This document shows positions 16,493 through 25,302 of a DNA stretch of 64,000 bases, piece by piece. A model generated the notes under the pieces. That model worked only from the letters and a program-made list of their open reading frames with translations. It searched no databases and was not told the DNA's origin. Position 1 is the stretch's first letter, and every line of letters begins with the position of its first letter. The translations under genes and the position numbers were made by a program. Source of the stretch: Planctomycetaceae bacterium (GTDB taxonomy: Bacteria; Planctomycetota; Planctomycetia; Planctomycetales; Planctomycetaceae); assembly GCA_002726205.1 (NCBI GenBank), contig PBSL01000049.1, positions 1 to 64,000 on the forward strand, given 5' to 3'.

Positions 16493-18304
16493 ATGACACG
16501 CGTCTTCAAGCGACCGACGATTGCCTGTGGACTGGTTCTCGTCCTGGCAGTCGTGTCCGGTTGCCAGTCATTCAACGGGTCAGTGCTTTCCCTGTTGCGC
16601 TCGAAGCCGGACATTCGCTGGACTGACAAAGACAACGCCGCGGTGCGGTGCCTGTGTCTTTGGCAGCAGGCGGAAGGGACCTGGAATGACCGTCCCTGCC
16701 GTGGCTTTGGAGGTCAGATCTTCTTTCTCGATCGCAGCGGGGCCGAGCCGGTTGCCGTCAACGGTGATGTTCGTATCCATATCTTCGACGACCAGGGACC
16801 ACTCGGCGGGCGGGCCAAGCCGGTCCACACGTTCAACTTCACCGACGGGGCCTGGAATGCCTTCCTGGTCAAGACCCAGTTTGGCCCGGCCTACAACATC
16901 TTCGTTCCATACACCCGTTCGGGTGCGGCCGCGGCGGAATGTTCGATCCGCGTACGTCTGAGTGGCGCCGAGATTCCGACCGTGTTCTCGGAGATGGCAT
17001 ATATCGAGCTCGAGGGGGTCAAGACAAAGACAAAGACCACCGATCCGAAGGCCGTTGCAGCCGTTGTCAAAACCGAAAAGATCACGCCCGCTGGCAAGAA
17101 GGCCGTTTCATCGACCTCGGTGTTGTCGCCGGAACTCGAAGCCCGCCTGTTGGCCCTGCAGGCCCGCAGGCCGGTGGCCAAGAAGAAAACTCCGGCACGG
17201 ATCGATCCCCCCGCCACAGCGATGCCCATCGTCGCTCAGCCCAGCGGAAAATCACGGCAGCTTCCCGTCACGCCTTCGTTCCACCCACTGAGTGGTCCGG
17301 ATTCCCGGCCCGCAGGCCACCAGCATCCGCTTGTTCCTGGTGATGATTCAACGAGCGATCCGGCCGATGTCGGCCGGGATCTCCCACGGCCGACCGACGT
17401 GGACGTTGATCGCAAGCCGGTGACAACGCCTCCCAGCGACCCGTTTTCGCAGATGATCAAGAATGCAGAATCGGCGAAGTTGTCATCGGCAAAGAAGCTG
17501 ACCGAACCGAAAGCTCTGGCGGCGGACCGGACCAAGAAGCCGACCGTGTTGTCTCCCGCTCTCGAGGCCCGGCTGCTGGCCCTGCAGGCACGGATGCCGA
17601 TCGCCAGGAAACAGACCAAACAGACCCCGGCTCGGATCGATCCTCCCAGCACGGTCCGACCGATCAAGCCTGCGAACGCAGGACAAATCGGTAACAGCCC
17701 TGCATCATCGACACACCCGCTGGGCGAGTCCGACGCCCGAACCGGGGCAGTTGCCCGGCCGATGAAAAGCGGGCCGAAGAACCAGCCGGTCAGCGGGCGG
17801 GTCGAGCTGGCAACGCACCGATCGGATCGGTTTCAACAGATGATCAATTCCGCGCAATCGGCCGCGGCTCGTCAGGACTGGGACCGGGCCATTCGCCTGG
17901 CCGCCGAGGTTCACCGAGCACTGGTTCAAGAGAAGACAAGCTGGCCTGGCAACCAGCCGTCGCCATCAGACCTGGTCGCCGGCTGGGAAGTCGAGCGGAT
18001 CATCGCTTCCAGTGGCAGTCGGGAGATGAGGAAACGGAGAATTGATTCCCGGGTGAGTGATTACCTGAACGCTTCACGGCGTCAACAGGAAATCGGTCAG
18101 GGATCCGAAGCTCGGCGATTGGCGATGGTCGGAAACCTGATCGCTGAAAAAGGCGGCCAGGAAATCCAGGCCGTGGTGCGGCAGGTCCAACACGGGGCCG
18201 ACAAAGGAGAGCATTCCCCGGCCGGGGGTTGGTCGGCATCGGCACGACCGACACAGGCGGCGCCAGCGGCGCATCCTCTCGGACCGCTTGACGGTGCTCG
18301 CTAG
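16493..18304 (+). CDS. Planctomycete-type lipoprotein with beta-sandwich-like N-domain and internal duplication
   Basis: Lipoprotein of 603 residues: the ATG at 16493 gives a signal peptide with lipobox VSGC (Cys24). An upstream in-frame GTG is not leader-like. Residues ~35-180 form a domain with phrases such as VRCLCLWQQAEG, GFGGQIFFLDR and FVPYTRSG, which I associate with a lipoprotein type common in planctomycetes, of unknown function. The middle is low-complexity Pro/Lys sequence containing a roughly 38-residue block twice (LEARLLALQAR) and a second short motif twice (QMIKNAESA / QMINSAQSA). The C-terminus is helical. It begins 41 bases after gspD, so it could be a pilotin-like or other accessory factor; that is inference from position only. 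Confidence 0.75.
   Translation: MTRVFKRPTIACGLVLVLAVVSGCQSFNGSVLSLLRSKPDIRWTDKDNAAVRCLCLWQQAEGTWNDRPCRGFGGQIFFLDRSGAEPVAVNGDVRIHIFDDQGPLGGRAKPVHTFNFTDGAWNAFLVKTQFGPAYNIFVPYTRSGAAAAECSIRVRLSGAEIPTVFSEMAYIELEGVKTKTKTTDPKAVAAVVKTEKITPAGKKAVSSTSVLSPELEARLLALQARRPVAKKKTPARIDPPATAMPIVAQPSGKSRQLPVTPSFHPLSGPDSRPAGHQHPLVPGDDSTSDPADVGRDLPRPTDVDVDRKPVTTPPSDPFSQMIKNAESAKLSSAKKLTEPKALAADRTKKPTVLSPALEARLLALQARMPIARKQTKQTPARIDPPSTVRPIKPANAGQIGNSPASSTHPLGESDARTGAVARPMKSGPKNQPVSGRVELATHRSDRFQQMINSAQSAAARQDWDRAIRLAAEVHRALVQEKTSWPGNQPSPSDLVAGWEVERIIASSGSREMRKRRIDSRVSDYLNASRRQQEIGQGSEARRLAMVGNLIAEKGGQEIQAVVRQVQHGADKGEHSPAGGWSASARPTQAAPAAHPLGPLDGAR
17120..17665 (+). repeat. Internal duplication within lipoprotein gene
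   Basis: Two diverged copies, 17120-17230 and 17546-17665, encode LEARLLALQAR, a basic stretch, and TPARIDPP. A related second pair, encoding SDPFSQMIKNAESA and SDRFQQMINSAQSA, begins near 17435 and 17819. The pattern indicates an ancient segmental duplication of a two-element unit. Confidence 0.85.
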
Positions 18305-18364
18305 GCGACTGAGCGACCTTCGCAGGGATTACCCCGGGAACTTCGGCCCACGCGCGGCAGCGTG

Positions 18365-18373
18365 TGCTATACT
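18365..18373 (+). promoter_or_regulatory. Extended -10 promoter candidate upstream of BON-domain gene
   Basis: The string TGCTATACT is an extended -10 (TGn plus TATACT, five of six consensus bases). It lies 34 bases before the ATG at 18407, which has a GGAGGA ribosome-binding site at 18394-18399. No good -35 is visible at the usual spacing, as is acceptable for extended -10 promoters. It would let the last two genes of the cluster be transcribed separately. Confidence 0.45.
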
Positions 18374-18406
18374 CCGCTTGGAGCAGTTTCCCTGGAGGAT
18401 GAGCCG

Positions 18407-19120
18407 ATGCGTCGCCTGGTCGTAATTTCTTCCCTGGCCTGTATTGCGATGTGGTTGAGTGAGCCACAGGCGCTGGCCCAGTCGGGGAGCCAGAACCAGC
18501 CAAGTCGTACGACCACGAGTTCGAGTGGGACGACCTCGACCGGAGTCGGGACCACCGGAGTCGGGACCAGTAGTCAGAGCGGGTCGGCGCGACCGGATTT
18601 CAACCTTGGTTTCAACGCGCAGGGAACCTCCAGCAATTTCGGCAGTGGATTCGTCGGCAACCAGAACCAGGGTCGTTTCGTCGGCAGCCAGTTTGCCGGC
18701 CAGCAGAACCTGGGCAGCGGGACCAGTGGTCGCAACACTTTCGGCCGCAGCAGTGGCCGCGGTGGTCGCAGCAGTGGCCGGGGGCGCACCAATACCAGGC
18801 CCGGGCAGGGTCGGAATTCGCGCACCGCCAAGGTTCGTCCTCGTTTTCGTGTGGCTTTCAGCTTGCGGCCTCGGACCGTGACCGCCGTCCAGGCGTCGCT
18901 TGATGCACGGTTCATCGAGGTGGTGACGCAACGGCAGAGTCTGAAGGCGGTTTCGGTTGCGGTCGGTCTGAAGGGCGAATTGACGCTCAAGGGCCAGGTG
19001 CCCGACGATTCGGCCCGCCGCCTGGCCGTCAACCTGGTCCGGATGGAGCCGGGCGTTCGCAAGGTGATCAACGAGATCACGATTGCCGCCGCCGAATCGG
19101 CGACACCTGACGAAAACTGA
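18407..19120 (+). CDS. Secreted BON-domain protein with Ser/Gly/Arg-rich linker
   Basis: The ATG at 18407 follows a GGAGGA site and begins a signal peptide (MRRLVVISSLACIAMWLSEP, likely cut after ALA at residue 24). Residues ~25-145 are low-complexity Ser/Thr/Gly/Asn/Arg, including GRSSGRGGRSSGRGR, similar in style to the tail of the first gene. Residues ~160-237 resemble a BON domain (VSVAVGLKGELTLKGQVPD, then VRKVINEITI), a fold that binds membranes or tethers envelope proteins. The product has 237 residues. It sits in the T2SS cluster, but its role there is unknown. Confidence 0.75.
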   Translation: MRRLVVISSLACIAMWLSEPQALAQSGSQNQPSRTTTSSSGTTSTGVGTTGVGTSSQSGSARPDFNLGFNAQGTSSNFGSGFVGNQNQGRFVGSQFAGQQNLGSGTSGRNTFGRSSGRGGRSSGRGRTNTRPGQGRNSRTAKVRPRFRVAFSLRPRTVTAVQASLDARFIEVVTQRQSLKAVSVAVGLKGELTLKGQVPDDSARRLAVNLVRMEPGVRKVINEITIAAAESATPDEN

Positions 19121-19257
19121 GAGAGTCGCTCCAGTTGAGGCTGAGGCGATTCCAGCGGGAACGACGCCAGTCGTAACGCTCTCGTGGTCGATACCCTCCT
19201 ACGGGGGGCGTCGTGCGCGCCCGGGATGAAGCGGATCGACCAGGGAGGGGCTCGGCG

Positions 19258-20055
19258 ATGAATCGAGCATTGCAGTCTGCCGGACACGTTCTTGTCCTTG
19301 CGTCGGTATCTGTGATCGTTTTGGTGGGTGTCGCCTTACTGGCCCCGGGGGCGGGTGCCGGTGACCCGGTGACGGCATCACGATCGCTTCCTGACCCCGG
19401 GGTCGCCGCCGCCTGGCGCCGTCTCGACGAATCACTGCGAGCGTTGCAGCAGCAGATCGACGAACTGGCCAGCCAGCAGGGCAAAGCCGTCACCGACAGT
19501 CAACAGCAGGTAAGCCGTTCGCAGCAGCAGTTGAAGAGCGATCTGCAGAACGACATCCAGCGGATGATCTCAGCGTCACTCGGCCGGGACCACCAGCAAT
19601 GGTTGCTGCAGACAATCCGTAGTGAACTCGGTTCCAGCCAGGGTGGAATCAAGTCGATCGAGCGAAAACTCGAGGAACTCACACGAACCGTGCAACTCGA
19701 GGCGGCCGACGCCAAGAAGACTCGCGAAGCACTCGAAAAGCAGTTGCCGGTCCTGGCAGTGACTGTCGGTGAACGACGGGACCGGTTTACGATCCTGGCC
19801 CGGCGGGTTCCCCTGGCCGACGTGCTGGCGCAACTCGGGGAATTGAGCCGTTGGCAGTTCACGGCGACACCCGCGGCCCGGACCCCGGTGTCGATTGCGC
19901 GGCTGGCCGATGTGACGGTTGAAGAGGCACTCGAAGTGCTGTTGCCGGCGGCCGGCTGTGCGGCGAAGCTGGAAGGGCGACGCGTTTTCGTGATGTCGGT
20001 CGAGGCGGCACGACAAGAGCGTCAACGACTGAAGGCGGCCGCGAAGCGGTTGTAG
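19258..20055 (+). CDS. Membrane-anchored coiled-coil protein with STN-like domain
   Basis: The ATG at 19258 follows an AGGGAGGGG site and is preferred over an upstream in-frame GTG. One hydrophobic segment (aa ~8-30) serves as signal or anchor. A long Gln-rich coiled coil (aa ~45-165) follows, then a compact C-terminal domain (aa ~180-250: FTILARRVPLADVLAQLGEL, then VTVEEALEVLLPAAGCAAKL). That pattern matches the STN (secretin and TonB N-terminus) fold also found as N0 in secretins. The product has 265 residues. As the last gene of the secretion cluster it could contact GspD or the GspC-like domain; this is inference. Confidence 0.72.
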   Translation: MNRALQSAGHVLVLASVSVIVLVGVALLAPGAGAGDPVTASRSLPDPGVAAAWRRLDESLRALQQQIDELASQQGKAVTDSQQQVSRSQQQLKSDLQNDIQRMISASLGRDHQQWLLQTIRSELGSSQGGIKSIERKLEELTRTVQLEAADAKKTREALEKQLPVLAVTVGERRDRFTILARRVPLADVLAQLGELSRWQFTATPAARTPVSIARLADVTVEEALEVLLPAAGCAAKLEGRRVFVMSVEAARQERQRLKAAAKRL

Positions 20056-20057
20056 GC

Positions 20058-20148
20058 GGACATTCACCGTCGAGGATGTCCCGTTTGCTCCGGGTGGCCC
20101 CGGTCCTGGCACGATGGGACATCGCTGGCTGGCTTGCGAGGACATCGC
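20058..20148 (+). promoter_or_regulatory. Cluster of GGACATC-like motifs upstream of PVC cytochrome gene
   Basis: Four related motifs lie in 91 bases: GGACATTC at 20058, GATGTCC (inverted) at 20075-20081, GGACATCGC at 20117 and again at 20140. The 20075-20082 and 20116-20123 arms form a perfect 8-bp inverted repeat, and the last two copies are 23 bases apart. This could be an operator array or an mRNA hairpin for the next gene; no known regulator is recognised. Confidence 0.35.
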
Positions 20149-20194
20149 CGTCGTTGGAGAATGCCTCGACCGACCTTTCCGGATAACGTTGGCC

Positions 20195-23100
20195 ATGAGA
20201 GTTCTCTTGTTTGGGTCCCTGGCGGGACTGCTTGTGCTGTTCGCGGTCGAACCGGCGATAGCGCAGAAGAAACCCGTCGACAGCGTCAAGCGTGACTATC
20301 GCGGCGAATTGCCGCGAACACCGGCCAAGCGACCGCTCGAGGCGTTGGCCGAGTTGGAAACGCGGCCGGGTTTTCGCGTGGAACTGGTCGCCCACGAACC
20401 GCTGGTGCAGGACCCGGTGGCGATGGCTTTCGATGAAAACGGGCGGTTGTTCGTCTGCGAAATGCCCGAATACAACCAGTACGCCAATCCGGACTACCGA
20501 GGGAAAGGTCGGGTCCGGCTGCTGGAAGACACCGATGGCAACGGTGTCTTTGATCGGAGTGTGATTTTTGCCGACGGGCTGGATTCCCCCGGCGGCGTAT
20601 CCTGTTGGGATGGTGGTGTCTTTGTCGGCAGCGTGCCCCACATCCTGTTCCTGAAGGACACCGACGGTGACGGCCGTGCTGATCTTCGGCGGATCGTCTT
20701 CACCGGTTTTGCACGCGACAAGGCGGGCGAGGCCATGCTCAACTCGTTTCGTTGGGGACTCGACAACCGTTTCCACGTTGCGACAAACCTGGCCGGAGGA
20801 ACCGTGCGGAGGTCGAAGGATCCGGTCAAAGCCGCCGTGTCGGTTCGCAGTCGGGGTTTCCTGTTTGATCCTCGATCCGAGACTTTCGAACTCTCCAGCG
20901 GTGGAGGCCAGCACGGAATGAGCATGGATGACTGGGGCCGCAAGTTCGTCTGCTCCAACAGTGTCCCGGCACAGATGCTCATCTATGATGACCGCTATCT
21001 GGCTCGCAACAAGTATCTCAGCGGACCGGCTGCCGCCGTCAGCATCGTGCCGACCGGCAAGCACACCAAGCTCTTTCGAAAGAGTCCGTTCGAGTCCTGG
21101 CGAAAATTGCGGACGCGGTTGCGGACCAAGGGAGTGATTCGTGGAGGTGACGAGGGTGGCACACCGGGCGGTTTCTTTACTGGTGTGACCGGTGTAACGA
21201 TTTACCGGGGTGATGCCTGGCCGCCGGCTTATCGCGGCAACCTGCTGGTGGGCGAGGTGTCGAACAACCTTGTCTTCCGGGCCCGGCTCGAGCGGAAGGG
21301 AATAGGCCTTGTTGCCCGGCGTGCCGATGCCACCGCCGAATTCGTAGCCTCGCGTGACATCTGGTTTCGCCCGGTTCAACTGGCCAATGCTCCCGACGGG
21401 ACACTCTACGTGATCGATATGTCACGGGAACTGATCGAGGGAGCCGCATTTCTTGCCGACGTGATTCTCAAGCACATGAATGTCACCAGCGGCATGAACC
21501 AGGGACGGATCTACCGGATCGCGCCCGTCGGCGTCGAACTCCGCAAGCCGCCACGGTTGGGACAAAAGACGACCGTCCAGCTGGTGGCCCTGCTCGATCA
21601 TTCCAACGGTTGGCATCGCGACACGGCCTCGCGGTTGCTTTACCAGCGCCAGGACCCGGCTGCCGTCGTTCCTCTGCGTCGCCTGGCCGGGTCGGCCCGG
21701 CTGCCGATCGGCCGCGTGACAGCCCTGTATGTGCTCTCGGGACTCCTTCGTGAAGCAAAGACCGGTGGATCCGCGCTGACGTCGGACCTGGTTCTGGTGG
21801 CGCTCGACGACGAGAACGCCGACGTGCGGATTCACGGATTGCGGCTTGCCGAGAGCCTGGTCGATCGATCCGAGGCGCTGCGGTTGAAGTTGCTGTCGCT
21901 GACGTCGGATCCGGACCCGGGCGTGCGCTACCAGTTGGCGTTTTCGCTGGGAGCCGTTGGTGGGAGGCCCTCGCGGGCGGCGTTGGCACGCCTGACGCGT
22001 CGTGACGGTTCCGACAGCTGGTTTCGGCTGGCGATTCTCAGTTCACTGCGCCAGGGGGCCGGCGACGTCTTCGGCCAGTTGTTGACCGATGGGGCTTTTC
22101 GGCAGGAGCGGTCCGGGCGAGATTTCCTGGTAGCACTGGCCGGGCAGATCGGTGCCGCCGATCGAAAAGGTGACATTGCAGCGGTGATCGGGGGGATCGC
22201 CGCACTGCCTGCCAAGGAGCAGGCACTTGGCCAGGCCCTGGTGGCCGGACTGGTTTCGAAACGCAAGGGGGCCGCGCGGAAACAACTGGCCGCTGCCGGT
22301 GGCGGCCAGGCGCGGGCGTTGCTCGAGAGCCTGTTGACCAATGCGCGACGAGTGGCCCCTGATACCCGGCGACCCGTCGTCGAGAGGGCGCAGGCGGTTC
22401 GGACCCTGGGATTGGGAACCTTCGCGACAGACAGCGGGTTGTTCTCGTCACTGTTGCAGATCACCGAACAACAACCGGTCCAGGAGGCGGTGCTCGAGAC
22501 ACTGGCCCTGTTCGACGATCCCGGCGTGGCGACACTGCTGCTGGGCCGCTGGTCGAGCCTGAGTCCCCGACTGCGGGTGCGGGCGGCCGAAACACTGTTC
22601 TCACGAACCGGGTCAACCCGCAGGCTGTTGGCTGCCGTGGCCGACAGCAAGGTGGCACGGGCCGATCTCGACCCGGCGCGAGTCCGGTTGCTGAAGGGGC
22701 ACCGCGACAAGCAGATCCGTGACCGGGCCCTGGAGCTGTTCCCCGACGGCGGAAGCGGTGCCCGCAAGGAAGTGGTCAAGAAATACCAGGCCGCATTGAA
22801 GACCGCCGGTGACGTGGCCCGTGGGAGAACAGCCTTCCGGAAAATCTGTGCTGCCTGCCACCGCCTGGAGGGTCATGGCAAGCCGGTGGGGGCGGAACTG
22901 GCCGGGATCGCCGATCGCGGCTTCGCCGCGGTGCTGCTGAATGTGCTGGACCCGAACCGGGAAGTGAAACCCAAGTTTCTCAGCTACGTGCTGGCGACGA
23001 ACTCGGGACAGATCGTGACCGGAATGATCACCGCCGAAACAGCCAACAGCATCACGCTGCGGAGGACCGATGGGACGACGGCGACCGTGCTGCGTGTTGA

Positions 23101-23212
23101 TATCGAGGAGCTCAACAGCACCGGCCTCTCGTTCATGCCCGAGGGACTCGAGAAACAGGTCACCATCCCGATGATGGCCGACCTGTTGGCCTACCTGGCG
23201 GCGGTGCGATAG
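20195..23212 (+). CDS. PVC-type membrane-bound dehydrogenase / HEAT / haem-binding protein
   Basis: Secreted 1005-residue protein: the ATG at 20195 gives the signal peptide MRVLLFGSLAGLLVLFAVEP with cleavage after IAQ; the frame is open upstream but is not leader-like. Residues ~45-460 form a beta-propeller of the PVC 'membrane-bound dehydrogenase' type (PGFRVELVAHEPLVQDPVA, FDENGRLFVCEMPEY, several DTDGDG-like loops). About 400 residues of HEAT-like helical repeats follow. The C-terminus is a planctomycete haem-binding domain with CAACH at 885-889 and GEL-like and late Met-containing segments. The family is common in planctomycetes and is thought to oxidise sugars or alcohols in the periplasm; the substrate is unknown. 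Confidence 0.93.
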   Translation: MRVLLFGSLAGLLVLFAVEPAIAQKKPVDSVKRDYRGELPRTPAKRPLEALAELETRPGFRVELVAHEPLVQDPVAMAFDENGRLFVCEMPEYNQYANPDYRGKGRVRLLEDTDGNGVFDRSVIFADGLDSPGGVSCWDGGVFVGSVPHILFLKDTDGDGRADLRRIVFTGFARDKAGEAMLNSFRWGLDNRFHVATNLAGGTVRRSKDPVKAAVSVRSRGFLFDPRSETFELSSGGGQHGMSMDDWGRKFVCSNSVPAQMLIYDDRYLARNKYLSGPAAAVSIVPTGKHTKLFRKSPFESWRKLRTRLRTKGVIRGGDEGGTPGGFFTGVTGVTIYRGDAWPPAYRGNLLVGEVSNNLVFRARLERKGIGLVARRADATAEFVASRDIWFRPVQLANAPDGTLYVIDMSRELIEGAAFLADVILKHMNVTSGMNQGRIYRIAPVGVELRKPPRLGQKTTVQLVALLDHSNGWHRDTASRLLYQRQDPAAVVPLRRLAGSARLPIGRVTALYVLSGLLREAKTGGSALTSDLVLVALDDENADVRIHGLRLAESLVDRSEALRLKLLSLTSDPDPGVRYQLAFSLGAVGGRPSRAALARLTRRDGSDSWFRLAILSSLRQGAGDVFGQLLTDGAFRQERSGRDFLVALAGQIGAADRKGDIAAVIGGIAALPAKEQALGQALVAGLVSKRKGAARKQLAAAGGGQARALLESLLTNARRVAPDTRRPVVERAQAVRTLGLGTFATDSGLFSSLLQITEQQPVQEAVLETLALFDDPGVATLLLGRWSSLSPRLRVRAAETLFSRTGSTRRLLAAVADSKVARADLDPARVRLLKGHRDKQIRDRALELFPDGGSGARKEVVKKYQAALKTAGDVARGRTAFRKICAACHRLEGHGKPVGAELAGIADRGFAAVLLNVLDPNREVKPKFLSYVLATNSGQIVTGMITAETANSITLRRTDGTTATVLRVDIEELNSTGLSFMPEGLEKQVTIPMMADLLAYLAAVR

Positions 23213-23226
23213 GCTCCCGGCGTGTG

Positions 23227-25113
23227 TCAGGGCAACACGAGTACGTTCAAGCGGGATCGGGCCGTCGAGGAACGAAAGACCTTCTGGGCGGCCGCCTGGA
23301 AATCCGACTCCTTTGCCCGGAAGATGTCGCAGAACTTCTGGGGGTTGCGGTCAACCAGCGGGAACCAGGAACTTTGTACCTGGACCATGATGCGGTGGCC
23401 CGAACGGAAACAGTGGTAGCTGTCGGGCATCGTGAAACGTACCCGGCTCGGCCGGTTTGGCTCGAATGGTTCGGGCTTCTCGAAACTGTTGCGGAACTTG
23501 CCTCGAATCACGTCGCCGCGCACGAGTTGCTGGTAGCCGCCCATGCGGACCTCCTTGGGATTCTTGGTAGGCTCCGGAAAATCGTCGGGATAGACGTCGA
23601 TCAGTTTCACCACCCAGTCACTGTCGGTGCCGGAGGTCGACACGACGAGGTCAACTTCGATCGGCCCGACAAGTGTCACGTCTTCCTTCAACGGGTCGGT
23701 CCGGTACACCAGCACGTCGGGTCGCCGTGATGCGAACCGTTGATCGGCGATCATGTACTCGGCTTTCATGCCGGTCACGATTCCGCCCATGTAGGGAACG
23801 GGCTTGGCCGGGTCACTGGTGTAGGCGTCGTGGGCCTGGCGATCAGCGTCTGCGGACGGGGCTTTGAACGAAAGCCGTTCGCCGGCATGAAAGTAGAGTG
23901 ACCTGGAGCGGGCACGGGCGGGTGGCCAGCGGTCGTATTTTCGCCACTGGTTGGTGCCCGTCTCGAAGACCCAGGCTTCCGGCTGAGTGGCATCGCCCTC
24001 GGATTTCAGGTGCCGCTGGAAGAACGGGAATTCGATGTGTTCACGATAGAACTCGGATGTCTTTGCGTTGAAGGGGATATCTCCGAAAAACGATCCTTCG
24101 CCCCGCGCCCAACCGCCATGCCGCCAGGGGCCCATCACCAGCGTGTTGATCGTCTTGGGATTGCGGGCTTCGATCGACTTGTAGGTCTCGAGGGCTCCGA
24201 ACAGGTTTTCTGCGTCGAACCACCCGCCCACGGTCATCACCGCAGGTTTGACATTTTTCAGGTGAGGCCGGATATTTCGCGACTTCCAGAAATCGTCGTA
24301 GGTCCCGTGCCGCATGGTCTCGAGCCAGAACGGCACATCATTCTTCAGATATTTCTCGTCGATTTCAGACAGGGTCTTGATGCGGCGATAGAACTCGTAC
24401 CCGTCGGGAGTGTCGTAATCGAATGTCACCCGCGGGAACTTCTTGGTGGGTTCGGGGCGTTTCCGACCGTTGCGAGCCATCCAGTTGAACATGTGTGCCA
24501 GGAAGAAGGCCCCGTTGTGGTGCCAGTCGTCCCCGATGAACCAGTCGTTGACCGGGGCCTGTGGCGAAGCGGCCTTGATGGCCGGGTGCGAATCGATGAT
24601 ACCCGCGGCCGTGTAGAAGCCCGGGTAGGATATTCCCGCGATGCCGACACGGCCGTTGTGGCCGCGGACCCGTTTGAGCAACCAGTCGACGGTGTCCCAG
24701 GTATCGGTGCTTTCGTCGAAATCGGTCTTTTTCGTCTTTCGTGGTCGGTGCGGTCGCATGTGGACGAACTGTCCCTCCGATGCCCAGCGGCCACGTACGT
24801 CCTGGTAGGCGAAGATGTATCCGGCTTTCGCGAAGAATTGAGACGGGCCGAGGTTCTCGGGAAACTGATCTGCCCCGTAAGGTCGGACGCTGTAGGGAGT
24901 CCGTTTCAGCAGGATCGGGTACGTCTTTGAATCGGCCTTGGGGACATAGACGGCCGTGAACAGCTTCTTGCCGTCACGCATCGGGATGCGGTACTCGTAT
25001 TTCGTGTAGTGCGCCTTCACGTATTCGAGTCCCTGGGCAGCGACAACGCCGGGAAGCAACACTCCCATCGCGATGGCCAAAACAGCGTCCGCCAGGTTCC
25101 TGTGCACGTTCAT
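23227..25113 (-). CDS. Secreted CocE/NonD-family alpha/beta hydrolase (X-Pro dipeptidyl-peptidase-like)
   Basis: The ATG at 25113 starts a signal peptide ending VVAAQG; the longer open frame upstream is not coding-like. The product has 628 residues. The N-terminal catalytic domain is of the S15/CocE type, with PMRDGKKLFTAVYVP, a YQDVRGRWASEGQF oxyanion-side phrase and nucleophile motif GISYPG (Ser162). The C-terminal jelly-roll carries MPDSYHCFRSGHRIMVQVQ. Relatives hydrolyse X-Pro peptides, cocaine, beta-lactam side chains or esters; the real substrate cannot be read from sequence. It is convergent with the preceding gene (14-base gap) and divergent from leuB. Confidence 0.92.
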   Translation of the reverse strand: MNVHRNLADAVLAIAMGVLLPGVVAAQGLEYVKAHYTKYEYRIPMRDGKKLFTAVYVPKADSKTYPILLKRTPYSVRPYGADQFPENLGPSQFFAKAGYIFAYQDVRGRWASEGQFVHMRPHRPRKTKKTDFDESTDTWDTVDWLLKRVRGHNGRVGIAGISYPGFYTAAGIIDSHPAIKAASPQAPVNDWFIGDDWHHNGAFFLAHMFNWMARNGRKRPEPTKKFPRVTFDYDTPDGYEFYRRIKTLSEIDEKYLKNDVPFWLETMRHGTYDDFWKSRNIRPHLKNVKPAVMTVGGWFDAENLFGALETYKSIEARNPKTINTLVMGPWRHGGWARGEGSFFGDIPFNAKTSEFYREHIEFPFFQRHLKSEGDATQPEAWVFETGTNQWRKYDRWPPARARSRSLYFHAGERLSFKAPSADADRQAHDAYTSDPAKPVPYMGGIVTGMKAEYMIADQRFASRRPDVLVYRTDPLKEDVTLVGPIEVDLVVSTSGTDSDWVVKLIDVYPDDFPEPTKNPKEVRMGGYQQLVRGDVIRGKFRNSFEKPEPFEPNRPSRVRFTMPDSYHCFRSGHRIMVQVQSSWFPLVDRNPQKFCDIFRAKESDFQAAAQKVFRSSTARSRLNVLVLP

Positions 25114-25245
25114 GAGTCTTGTCTTCAATTCCGGGTCTGGAGAAAGTGTCGAAGTCTGGTCACCCAGAGTAATCGGGATCGACTGCCGCTGGCCACCGGA
25201 CGGCCGTGTGTTGGAGAGTCTCGGCGATGATCGACCGCCGGCGTC

Positions 25246-25274
25246 TTGACGACAACCACCGCCGAAGGCATAGT
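25246..25274 (+). promoter_or_regulatory. Sigma70-type promoter of leuB
   Basis: TTGACG (25246-25251) and CATAGT (25269-25274) are 17 bases apart, with five of six and four of six consensus matches. The -10 ends 28 bases before the leuB ATG, and a GGAG site at 25294-25297 falls between them. It lies in the 189-base divergent gap shared with the hydrolase gene. Confidence 0.6.
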
Positions 25275-25302
25275 GCCTTGGCCCATCAGATTCGGAGAAG
25301 CC

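Noticed and set aside
19859-21379. 506-aa minus-strand frame
   Set aside because: Opposite the PVC dehydrogenase gene; composition is that of a shadow frame.
24010-24930. 306-aa plus-strand frame
   Set aside because: Opposite the CocE-type hydrolase, whose catalytic motif and signal peptide are on the minus strand.
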